Assembly (NCBI GenBank): GCA_963662645.2 | Contig: OY759762.1 | Location: 1,178,001 to 1,242,000, forward strand | Length of the DNA: 64,000 bases | Direction of reading: 5' to 3' | Source of the DNA: Aldehydirespirator sp963662645 | Lineage (GTDB): Bacteria > Actinomycetota > Acidimicrobiia > Acidimicrobiales > Aldehydirespiratoraceae | Shown here: positions 16,296 through 24,216 of the stretch, in pieces | Layout: each line of letters starts with the position of its first letter | How positions within the stretch are numbered: position 1 is the first letter of the stretch | Notes under the pieces: model-generated | What the model was told of the DNA's origin: nothing | The model's database searches: none | Seen by the model: the letters and a program-made list of their open reading frames with translations, nothing else | Made by a program: the position numbers and the translations under genes

Positions 16296-17489
16296 ATGGA
16301 GCCATCTGAGGTCGCGGCCCGTGTTCTTGCGGCCGTCGACACTCAACGAGCAGTCGACCTGACGCGGCAGGTCTGTCGCATACCCAGCATCCTCGGTGCT
16401 GAAGGGGATCTCGCCGACTTCCTGGCCGCGTCGATGCGCGACCGCGACTTTTCCAACGTCGAGTTGCAACCGGTGCTCCCCGACCGCCCCAATGCCATCG
16501 GCGAGATTTCCTTCGGTGACGGTCCCCGCGTCGTCATGACCGGCCACATGGACACCAAGCCGGTCTCGATCGGTTGGTCGGTGGCCGAACCCTTCTCCGG
16601 CGATCTCATTGACGACCGCGTCTTCGGTCACGGCATTATGGACATGAAGGCCGCCCTCGCATGCCAGATCACCGCCATCGAGGCCGTCCGCGACTGCGGC
16701 CTGGCGCTCCGGGGCACCCTCGCGATGGCAGCGGTCAGCGACCACATGGGGGACCAGACGGGGAGTATCCGGTACTTCGAACGCCATCGTGCCGATCTGT
16801 GTGTGCTGGGCGAACTGTCCGACAACGAGATCTTCCTCGGCCACCGCGGCCGCTACTACTTCGACATCACCACACAGGGCCGGTCCGCGCATACCTGCCA
16901 CAAGCACCACGCCATCAACGCCAACACCTTGGCGGCGCTGGCCATTCTCGAGCTGGATGCCTCGAGGCTCGAGCCCGCACTGAGCCCCGAGGTCGCGGCG
17001 CGCTTCGGGACCGAGACCATGATGGCTCCTGGCCGGGTCTATGGCGGACTCCCTCCGGGGGGCCCGTCGATGATCCCGGACGAGTGTGTCATCCGGGTCG
17101 ACTGCCGGCCCCAGCCCGGCGTGTCGATCGAGACCGTCCGTGCCGAGATTGATCGCTGTCTCGACAATGCCAAGCGCCGCGACAAACGTTTCAGCGCCGA
17201 GGTCGAGCTGGTCGACGTGAAAGCACCGTATCTGGCCGATCCGGACTCGGATGTTGTGCAAACCATGGTCGAAGCAGTACGCCAGGTTCGTGGCCGGGAA
17301 CCCGAGCTGATGGCGGCCGGCTGGCTCGGCGATACCGCAAGCTTCGGCGGGCACACCCCCACCGTCATCTTCGGCCCTGGCGGTGAGCCCGTGTACTGTG
17401 CCGATGAGAACCTCCCGGTGGACGACATCAAGGAGGCAACCCAGGTGTATGCAGTCTTTGCGGCGTTGGCCCTGGCAGCCCACGAGTGA
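16296..17489 (+). CDS. M20-family hydrolase with altered metal-site residues
   Basis: 397 residues of ArgE/DapE/carboxypeptidase G2 architecture. MTGHMDTK (H84, D86) and GHGIMDMKAA (D116) supply the first ligands. The usual catalytic Glu and metal Glu pair (DEExG) is replaced by SDHMGDQTG, that is D149-H150. A dimerisation domain and a late FGPGG segment follow. If the alignment holds, the zinc site or mechanism differs from standard M20 enzymes. AGGAGG touches the ATG directly, too close for normal initiation; GGGAG further up may serve. It shares direction with the M29-like gene 16 bases upstream. Confidence 0.75.
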   Translation: MEPSEVAARVLAAVDTQRAVDLTRQVCRIPSILGAEGDLADFLAASMRDRDFSNVELQPVLPDRPNAIGEISFGDGPRVVMTGHMDTKPVSIGWSVAEPFSGDLIDDRVFGHGIMDMKAALACQITAIEAVRDCGLALRGTLAMAAVSDHMGDQTGSIRYFERHRADLCVLGELSDNEIFLGHRGRYYFDITTQGRSAHTCHKHHAINANTLAALAILELDASRLEPALSPEVAARFGTETMMAPGRVYGGLPPGGPSMIPDECVIRVDCRPQPGVSIETVRAEIDRCLDNAKRRDKRFSAEVELVDVKAPYLADPDSDVVQTMVEAVRQVRGREPELMAAGWLGDTASFGGHTPTVIFGPGGEPVYCADENLPVDDIKEATQVYAVFAALALAAHE

Positions 17490-17508
17490 CTACCCGCCGG
17501 CGACGTCT

Positions 17509-17592
17509 CCTCATCGCGAAGCCACTCTCGGCGAGTTGTCCGATGTCTTCCGGAAGGCGTTCGGGACGCATCGCGAGCCGTCGCTGTGGTAG
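17509..17592 (+). pseudogene. Fossil C-terminus of an acyl-CoA (methylmalonyl-CoA type) mutase large subunit
   Basis: Between the M20 and CoA-transferase genes one frame reads REATLGELSDVFRKAFG then THREPSLW and a stop. This matches the last residues of methylmalonyl/isobutyryl-CoA mutase catalytic subunits (pattern R-x-T-x-G-E-x-S-D-A-L-R-x-V-F-G-x-Y-R). No upstream part of such a gene exists; the frame runs into the M20 gene. It appears to be a 3' remnant left by deletion or replacement, and its last bases overlap the CoA-transferase start. Confidence 0.5.
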
Positions 17593-18764
17593 CTGAACCG
17601 CTTGCGGGCACCAAGGTCGTGGACCTGACCCGGTACGTGGCTGGGTCCTACGCGACGATGATCCTCGCCGGCCTGGGCGCCCGAGTCCTCAAGATCGAGC
17701 CGCCCCCCGGCGGCGACCCGTACCGAGGTCAGGGGCTGGACGACACGGGCGACGGATCCACCCTGTTCGCATCACTCAACCGCGGCAAGGAAAGCGTCCT
17801 GTTTGACTTCCGCCTGCCAGACGGTGCTCAGGCCCTGGAGCACTTGCTCGCGGGCTCCGACTTCCTAGTCCACAACGCCCGGCCAGGAGCCATGGCTCGC
17901 TACGGCCTCGACTACCACTCGGTGCATCAGCGGCACCCATGGCTGATCCACGCTTCGATCTCAGCGTTCGGCGACCTCGGGCCCGACGCGACCCGGGGTG
18001 GTTTCGACCTCATCGTCCAAGCCGAGAGCGGCGTCATGTCGGTAACCGGCTCCGCCGAGTCGGGCAGCGTGAAGGTCGGGGCGCCGATGCTGGACATCGG
18101 CGCCGGGCTCGTGACGGTCACCGCCCTCCTCGCGGCCCATCTGGCGCGGCAGGAGACCGGGGTCGGCAGCCAGGTCTGCTCGTCTCTTCTGGAATTCGCC
18201 ATGGCGTCGTTCACCACGATCGCCAGTGACGCCGTGAGCGGCGGGAGCAGCCCCTCGCTGCTCGGCAGCCACTCCCCCACGTTCGCTCCCTACGGAGCAT
18301 TCACCGCCGGCGACGGAGACATCGTCCTCGCCGGAGCCGGCAACGAGCAACTCTGGGAGACCTTGTGCGACGTCCTCGACAAGCCGGATCTGCTTTCTGA
18401 TCCCCGGTTCGTCGACAATGCGGCTCGCGTTTCGCACCGAGACGAGCTGACCGCCACAATCAACGCCGTCCTCGCCTCCGACGACGCCAACGCCTGGCTC
18501 GACCGCTTCGATGCAGCCGGGATCCCGGCCGGTCGGGTCCGCTCACTTCTCCGTGCCCTCGGGTCCCCCCAGGTCGAGGCGCTCGACATCTTGCGGAGAC
18601 CGAGCGATGGCGGCGATTGCGTCGTCCCTGCGATGGACCCGCCGTTCCGCATCGACGGGGAGCGGCCGCGCCTCGACGGACCCCCCGCGCTCGGCGCCCA
18701 TACCCTCGGGGTGCTCGAAGAGTTCGGCGTACCGTCCGACCTCGTGGATCGTCTAGCGCGATGA
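17586..18764 (+). CDS. CaiB/BaiF family CoA-transferase
   Basis: 392 residues, full length for class III CoA-transferases, which move CoA between carboxylic acids. It opens with the standard PLAGTKVVDLTRYVAGSYA, then LGARVLKIEPPPGGDPYR, the SLNRGKESVLFD loop, and GFDLIVQAESGVMSVTG whose Asp is the expected catalytic residue. The GTG at 17586 starts the conserved N-terminus. Proximity to a mutase remnant suggests an ancestral acyl-CoA pathway here. Substrates unknown. Confidence 0.9.
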   Translation: MVAEPLAGTKVVDLTRYVAGSYATMILAGLGARVLKIEPPPGGDPYRGQGLDDTGDGSTLFASLNRGKESVLFDFRLPDGAQALEHLLAGSDFLVHNARPGAMARYGLDYHSVHQRHPWLIHASISAFGDLGPDATRGGFDLIVQAESGVMSVTGSAESGSVKVGAPMLDIGAGLVTVTALLAAHLARQETGVGSQVCSSLLEFAMASFTTIASDAVSGGSSPSLLGSHSPTFAPYGAFTAGDGDIVLAGAGNEQLWETLCDVLDKPDLLSDPRFVDNAARVSHRDELTATINAVLASDDANAWLDRFDAAGIPAGRVRSLLRALGSPQVEALDILRRPSDGGDCVVPAMDPPFRIDGERPRLDGPPALGAHTLGVLEEFGVPSDLVDRLAR

Positions 18765-18813
18765 GGGCTGATCCGCTGGCACCGCTGCGGCCGTTGGCAA
18801 CGAGGAACTATCG

Positions 18814-19803
18814 ATGACGGGTATCCGGCGAGGAGTGGTCCTACAGGGTGTCGACACGGTCGATGAGTTTCTCGCCATGGCGAGCCACATTGAAGCGACC
18901 GGATTCGACAACCTGTGGCTGACCGAGTCGTCGCTGCACGCGCGCGACCCGTACCAGCTCCTCGCCCTCGCGGCGAGGGCCACCACTCAGCTGACGCTGG
19001 GGACTGCGGTCACCAACCCCGTGACCCGCCATCCCGCGCTGACCGCGGTGGCGGCGGCAACGCTCGCCGAGATTGCGGGCGACCGCGCCATCCTGGGCAT
19101 TGGAGCGGGGGATCGACCCTTGATGGCGTTGGGGGCGAAGCCTGCCCGGCTTGCGGAACTGGAGGCGGCCGTTGCCGCGATCCGCGGGTTGTTGGCCGGA
19201 GAACCCGTCACTTCCGACGGGCCCGGGTTTCGCCTGGTCGATGCTCATCTGCGGTTTGACGCCAGGGCCGATCTGCCCGTGTTCGTCTCAGCCAGTGGGC
19301 CCCGCACCCTCGGACTCGCCGGCGCGGTGGCCGACGGGGTGATCCTGTTGTGCGGCCTCGACCCCGCCGTGGTCCAGTGGGCGCTCGACCGCGTCGACGA
19401 GGGCGCGAGAAAGGCAGGGAGACATCGTCCGCACATCGCGATCTTCGTCTACGGCGTGATAGACGAGGACGAACCCGCCGCCATCGCCGGAGCGCGCTCG
19501 ATTGCCGCCTGGTTTCCGCAGACCGCGCCGATCTACTGCGATCTCGTCGGGCTGGATCCTGGAATCACAAGAGCGGTCCGTGAGAGCTACCGCGGGGGCG
19601 AGTTCCAAGAGGCCGCACAAGCCGCTTCATTGTTGCCGGCGAGCTTCGTGCAGCGAATGGCAATCGCCGGCAATCGAGATCGGGTGACGGCTCAACTGGC
19701 TGCACTGCGGCAGGTGGGCGTGGACTCCATCAACATCTTGCCCATGGGGGACGACAGGATGGCCACGATCAATGCCTTCGACGATTGCTGGCGGCGTCTG
19801 TAG
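18814..19803 (+). CDS. LLM-class flavin/F420-dependent oxidoreductase
   Basis: 329 residues with a luciferase-like barrel: GFDNLWLTESSLHARDPY, TLGTAVTNPVTRHPA, and VFVSASGPRTLGLAG, the pattern of F420-dependent methylene-H4MPT-reductase-like enzymes. It lies 49 bases after the CoA-transferase in the same direction. The role is probably oxidation or reduction of a small catabolic substrate using F420 or FMN; the cofactor is not certain from sequence. Confidence 0.85.
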   Translation: MTGIRRGVVLQGVDTVDEFLAMASHIEATGFDNLWLTESSLHARDPYQLLALAARATTQLTLGTAVTNPVTRHPALTAVAAATLAEIAGDRAILGIGAGDRPLMALGAKPARLAELEAAVAAIRGLLAGEPVTSDGPGFRLVDAHLRFDARADLPVFVSASGPRTLGLAGAVADGVILLCGLDPAVVQWALDRVDEGARKAGRHRPHIAIFVYGVIDEDEPAAIAGARSIAAWFPQTAPIYCDLVGLDPGITRAVRESYRGGEFQEAAQAASLLPASFVQRMAIAGNRDRVTAQLAALRQVGVDSINILPMGDDRMATINAFDDCWRRL

Positions 19804-19881
19804 GACTCATCTCGACTCGTCAACGGGGCAAGCGGGCAACCCTAGTTGCCGAAAGGTCCTGGGTAACCGCGCGCACACATT

Positions 19882-19934
19882 GGGCGGTGGCGGTGATGCG
19901 CACCTCCTCCCCCCGGTAGTGCGCACCACCGCCC
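19882..19934. terminator. Bulged stem-loop between convergent genes
   Basis: GGGCGGTGG and TGCGCAC (19882-19890, 19897-19903) pair with GTGCGCA and CCACCGCCC (19919-19934), giving a 16-bp stem with a six-base bulge. It sits in the 241-base gap between the LLM gene and the convergent gene at 20045. It could terminate either transcript; there is no clear T-run. Nothing else is seen in the gap. Confidence 0.45.
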
Positions 19935-20044
19935 CGCTAGGTGACCGGATGCCCACGCGGCCCCCGGTCAAGGAAGGAAACCCAATCCCATGTTCGCGCA
20001 CTCTGGGCGTATCCACAACCCGAACGCTTCACGGGCACCGGCAA

Positions 20045-21265
20045 TCAGGGCGCGGACAGCTCGTCGAGCGGCGCCAGACGGCACGAGATGTCGGGCACCG
20101 TCACCGGTTGGACGAAGCGCAAGCCCATCACGCCGTGGTCGCGGTCGCCGGGATCGATCCAGTTGGCGACGCCCGGATCGGCGGCGGACACCACGATCCG
20201 CACCCGGCCGTCCGGCCCGCGGGTTGCGTTCTCGCTGTCCACGTAGCCCCGACCCCAGAAGTAGTCGGCGAGGTTCTCCATCCAGTGGTTGCACAGCTGG
20301 AAGTTCCACTGCTGGCAGCGAGGCTCCGCGAACTCAACGACGAGGGCGGCACCGGGCTTCAGCCGCCAGTAGCCGAACTCGAAATGGCGGTCGTCGGGCG
20401 ATCCTCCGATGCGCTCGTACCACTCCTTGGTGTACTCGAGTTGGTTCTCCCTGGTGAGCAGGTCGCGGGTCCAGCCGCCGTAGTCGCTGAGCAGTCCGAG
20501 CACCAGCTGGGCGGCCACCGCCAGACGGGCCGCCATGTCGTCGGGCTCGGGCGTTGACGGACGCGGATGGTCGTCCAAGCAGCTGATCTCCAGCCGGGGC
20601 GGTGACTCGGAGCCGCGGTCGGCGTAGACGACCCGGCCCATGAGCTCGCGGGTCTGGGGCGTCATCGGGAACCACACCTCGTCCGGGCCGGGGTCATCGG
20701 CCGACATCACGAAGTTCACAGAGCCGTCGGCTGCGGCCAGATCGGCCAGCACGAAGCTGTGCGGGGTCAGCGCCATGTTCGGGTTGAAGCCGGGGAGGTA
20801 GTCCTCGGCGCCCAGGCCGACGCCGAACGCGCCAACATCGTCGGGGATGGGCGGGCTCCACGCTGACAGGTGGGTGTAGGCGCTGCCGAGGGTGCCGGTG
20901 ACCCGGTAGCGGTAGCGGGAGTCCACCGGCTGGACTATGTGATCCTGGTTGGGGGACTGCACTCCCTGCCCGCCCCGGAGCGGCGGCGGGATGAGCCGGA
21001 TCGGCCGGGGGCGGCTGCCGGGCGTGCGGCGCTCGATGGCCCGGGCCGAGGCCATCATGATCATGCGGGTGAGGTAGCGGAACCCCTCCACCCGATCTTT
21101 GGGGTCGCCGTCGGGCGTCTCGCGCACCACGATGCGGCCCGCGGCCTTGAGCGTGTCGCAGAAGTCCTCCCAAGCCTGGCCGCTCATCAGCCGCTCCCGC
21201 CGGAGGTCGGCCACCATCTCCGCGGCGACGCCGGCGGTCGCCTCGGCCTGCGTGTCACTCACCAC
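20045..21265 (-). CDS. DUF1214-type protein of unknown function
   Basis: 406 residues, no signal peptide or membrane helix. The C-terminal region with WNFQLCNHWMENL and the preceding EFGYWRLKPGAALVVEF matches the DUF1214 family, whose members are widespread in actinobacteria and proteobacteria; function is not established. The start is one of two adjacent GTG codons (21265 or 21262) with GAGGGAG upstream. It overlaps the end of the S9 peptidase gene by 11 bases, so the two are coupled. Confidence 0.7.
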   Translation of the reverse strand: MVSDTQAEATAGVAAEMVADLRRERLMSGQAWEDFCDTLKAAGRIVVRETPDGDPKDRVEGFRYLTRMIMMASARAIERRTPGSRPRPIRLIPPPLRGGQGVQSPNQDHIVQPVDSRYRYRVTGTLGSAYTHLSAWSPPIPDDVGAFGVGLGAEDYLPGFNPNMALTPHSFVLADLAAADGSVNFVMSADDPGPDEVWFPMTPQTRELMGRVVYADRGSESPPRLEISCLDDHPRPSTPEPDDMAARLAVAAQLVLGLLSDYGGWTRDLLTRENQLEYTKEWYERIGGSPDDRHFEFGYWRLKPGAALVVEFAEPRCQQWNFQLCNHWMENLADYFWGRGYVDSENATRGPDGRVRIVVSAADPGVANWIDPGDRDHGVMGLRFVQPVTVPDISCRLAPLDELSAP

Positions 21266-23645
21266 TTGCTCCCTCGTCGCGAGGCCGCTGTTCCACAGGC
21301 GACAATGGTGGCATTCCCAGCGCGTCCTGAAGGAAGCGGAGCTGGAGCAGCAGCAGGTTCTCAGCCACTTCCTCCTGAGGAGTCATGTGGGTGATCCCGC
21401 TGAGCGGGAGCACGGTGTGGGGCCGGCCGGCCTCGGTCAGCGCCTGCGACAGCCGCAGGGTGTGGGCGGCCACCACGTTGTCGTCGGCGAGGCCGTGGAT
21501 GAGCATCAGCGGGCGCTGCAGCCCGGGGGCGAGCGGCGTGAGGTCGGTTCGCTCGTAGTTGCCCGGCTCGTGTTCCGGGTGGCCCAGGTAGCGCTCGGTG
21601 TAGTGGGTGTCGTAGAGGCGCCAGTCGGTGACCGGGGCGCCCGCGATGGCCGCCGCGAACACGTCCGGGCGCTTCAACACGGCCAGCGCGGCCAGGTAGC
21701 CGCCGAAGGACCAGCCCCGGATGGCCACCCTGGACAGGTCGAGCCTCGGGTAGCGATCGGCGGCGGCGCCCAGAGCCTCGATCTGGTCGTCCAGCACCGG
21801 ACCGGCGAGGTCGCCCCGCACGGACCGCTCGAAGGCCGGGCCCCGTCCGGGCGTGCCCCGTCCGTCGACGACCAGCACTGCGAAACCCTGATCCGCGAAC
21901 CACTGCGAGGTGTGGAACAGCGCCTCGGCGCGCTGCACCCGCTGGGCGTGGGGACCGCCGTAGGGGTCGATCAGCACCGGCAGCGGACCATCGCCTCGCC
22001 CGGCGGGCCCCGAGGGGAGGACCAGAGCCGAGACCAGCCGGCGGGGTCCGAGCTCGACGATCTCGACGTTTAGCTCCAGGCCCGGCTCGGCGGCGTGGGA
22101 CGTGATCGGAAAGCCCGGCTCGGCCGCATCGGACGCGACGGGAAGACCCGGCTCGGCCTGCCAGGGCGACTGCACCTTGCAGCGCCGGCCGGGACAGTCG
22201 AGCGAGCGGCTGGTGATGACGATCGTGTCGCCCCCTGCGGCCACACCGTGGACGCCCGAGGCGCTCGTCAGCCAGTCGATCGCGCCGTCCCAGCCCACCC
22301 GGGCTGCATGGACCTCGGCCGGGTCGGTCGATGCGGTGACGATCAAGCCGTCGCCGTCGGCGTGATGGACGGCGCGGACCTGCATGCCGCCCGGGGTGAG
22401 GGCCTCGCCGCCCACGTACAGCCTGCGAACAGGCTCGCAGCCATCGGCCCGGATCGAACTTCTGTCAGTTGCCCGCCCCCCAGGCGGAATAGTCGCGGGT
22501 AGCTCATCTGATCCGGTGTCCTCGACCGTGACAAGTTTGCGGCCGACCAGCTGGGGGACGCCGGGAACCAGCTCCACCCAGGCATCGTCCGTGACCGTTC
22601 GCAGTAGCCGGCACTCCCCAGTACCGGGGTCGGCCTCCAGCACGCCGAGGGTCCGCTGGTCCCTGGTCTGCACGGTCAGCAGCAGCCCGTCGGCGCTCCA
22701 GCGCACCCCGGCCAGGTACTCCCAGCCGCCCTCGTCCCAGGCGACGGGCACCCGGCCGGAACGGGCCGAGCCGGCGCCGCCGCCAGGGTCGCGACCGCCC
22801 GGACCGGCGTCGGCGTCGAATACCGCGAGGCTCACTTCGGCGTTGGCCTCTCCCGCAGCCGGGTAGCGGACCTCTGCGGGCTCGCGGCCGGGGGCCGCTG
22901 GGTCGGCGATCCACCACCTGGACACCGCGGCGGTGTCCACCCGGGCCGCCAGCAGGCGCCGGCTGTCGGGCGACCACCAATGCCCCCGGGTGCGGCCCAT
23001 CTCCTCGGCTGCCACGAACTCGGCCGCGCCCCAGCTCACCATCTCGCCGGGCTCGTACGCCACCAGCCGGTCACCGCCGCCATCGCCGGTCACCCGCAGT
23101 GCCCACCCGGCCACGTAGGCCACCCGGCTGCCGTCGGGCGACAGCCGAGGATCGAACGCGCCCGGCTGGGCAGGCAGCAGCTCGGGCGGATCGCCCCCGA
23201 CGAGGCTCACCCTCCACAGCCGCCCGCCCAGCGCGAACACCGCGGCGGTCAGTCCCCTGTCGGCGTCATAGGCGACAATGCCCTCGGCCGTCTCCCGCAC
23301 CCGCTCGCGCCGAGCCCGCTCCGCCGCGGGCAGGTCGCCACCATCTTCGCCGCCAACGGCCCCGCCGGCGCTCTCGCCGCCGCCGATGCCCTCACCGCCG
23401 CGGCCCCCACCGCCATCGGCGGGGTCGGCGAGGTGGCGCGGGTCGGCCACTAGGCGCTCGACGCCGGTGGCGACGTCGAGCACCCACAGCGAGTTGACGG
23501 GATCGACGGGGCCGCTCGACCGCAGGAACACCACGCGGGCACCGTCGTCGGACACTCTGATGTCCCGGGGCTCGCCCAGCGTGAAGCGCCGGGTGAGGGC
23601 CTGACGGCGCGGGAAGGAGTCGGCTCCGGCCAACGGCCTCGTCAC
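21255..23645 (-). CDS. S9-family serine peptidase (dipeptidyl-peptidase IV-like)
   Basis: 796 residues: an N-terminal beta-propeller then an alpha/beta-hydrolase. The nucleophile is S646 in RGWSFGGYLA; the Asp is in HGLADDNVV and the His in SGITHMTPQ. No secretion signal, so a cytosolic peptidase acting on small peptides. The propeller carries a Gly-rich insertion near residues 72-95 and an in-frame 33-bp tandem repeat (22081-22159) just before the hydrolase domain. The GTG at 23645 was chosen because it follows bacterioferritin by 23 bases and leads into the conserved RRFTLGEPRDIRVS. Confidence 0.88.
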   Translation of the reverse strand: MTRPLAGADSFPRRQALTRRFTLGEPRDIRVSDDGARVVFLRSSGPVDPVNSLWVLDVATGVERLVADPRHLADPADGGGGRGGEGIGGGESAGGAVGGEDGGDLPAAERARRERVRETAEGIVAYDADRGLTAAVFALGGRLWRVSLVGGDPPELLPAQPGAFDPRLSPDGSRVAYVAGWALRVTGDGGGDRLVAYEPGEMVSWGAAEFVAAEEMGRTRGHWWSPDSRRLLAARVDTAAVSRWWIADPAAPGREPAEVRYPAAGEANAEVSLAVFDADAGPGGRDPGGGAGSARSGRVPVAWDEGGWEYLAGVRWSADGLLLTVQTRDQRTLGVLEADPGTGECRLLRTVTDDAWVELVPGVPQLVGRKLVTVEDTGSDELPATIPPGGRATDRSSIRADGCEPVRRLYVGGEALTPGGMQVRAVHHADGDGLIVTASTDPAEVHAARVGWDGAIDWLTSASGVHGVAAGGDTIVITSRSLDCPGRRCKVQSPWQAEPGLPVASDAAEPGFPITSHAAEPGLELNVEIVELGPRRLVSALVLPSGPAGRGDGPLPVLIDPYGGPHAQRVQRAEALFHTSQWFADQGFAVLVVDGRGTPGRGPAFERSVRGDLAGPVLDDQIEALGAAADRYPRLDLSRVAIRGWSFGGYLAALAVLKRPDVFAAAIAGAPVTDWRLYDTHYTERYLGHPEHEPGNYERTDLTPLAPGLQRPLMLIHGLADDNVVAAHTLRLSQALTEAGRPHTVLPLSGITHMTPQEEVAENLLLLQLRFLQDALGMPPLSPVEQRPRDEGASGE

Positions 23646-23668
23646 AGCCGGTCGGGCGCGGTGTCGGC

Positions 23669-24139
23669 TCAGTCGCCGATCTGGGACTGGAGGTACCTCT
23701 GGATGCCGATATCGGCGATCATGGTCTGCTGGGTCTCGATCCAGTCGAGGTGCTCCTCCTCGCCCACCAGCAGATGCTCCAGCAGTTCGCGGGTGCCCAC
23801 ATCGCCGTGCTCCACGGCGAGGGCCACCCCCCGGCGGTAGCGCTCGATGGCGGCTACCTCCAGAAGGCGATCGTTCTCCATCTGCTCCTCGACCGTCTTG
23901 CCGGCCCGCACGCTGCTGAGGCTCTCCAGCCGGGGCATCCCGTCCAAATACAGGATGCGGTCCATCAGCTTCTCGGCGTCGTGCATCTCCTCGATGGACT
24001 CCTCGCGCATCTTGGCCGCCAAGCGGTTCCAGCCCCAGTCCTCGCACACCTTGGAGTTGACGAAGTACTGGTTGATGGCGGTGACCTCGGCGCCCAGCGC
24101 CTCGTTGAGGAACTCGATGATCTCCGGTGAGCCTTGCAT
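23669..24139 (-). CDS. bfr: Bacterioferritin with substituted ferroxidase ligand
   Basis: 156 residues, aligning without gaps to E. coli numbering: ferroxidase residues E18, E51, E94, E127 and H130, Y25, and the haem ligand M52 are present. Position 54, normally the ferroxidase His, is Asp (EEMHDAEKL), with a His at 53. It should assemble into a 24-mer storing ferric iron, with haem at dimer interfaces. It lies 77 bases downstream of the iron-importer permease, linking uptake and storage. Confidence 0.93.
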   Translation of the reverse strand: MQGSPEIIEFLNEALGAEVTAINQYFVNSKVCEDWGWNRLAAKMREESIEEMHDAEKLMDRILYLDGMPRLESLSSVRAGKTVEEQMENDRLLEVAAIERYRRGVALAVEHGDVGTRELLEHLLVGEEEHLDWIETQQTMIADIGIQRYLQSQIGD

Positions 24140-24216
24140 GGCCCCACACTAATGGCATGTGCGGGCAGGTGACGCCGCCCAGCCGTGCGCCGTGGCCGGC
24201 GGTGGCACGGACGGCC

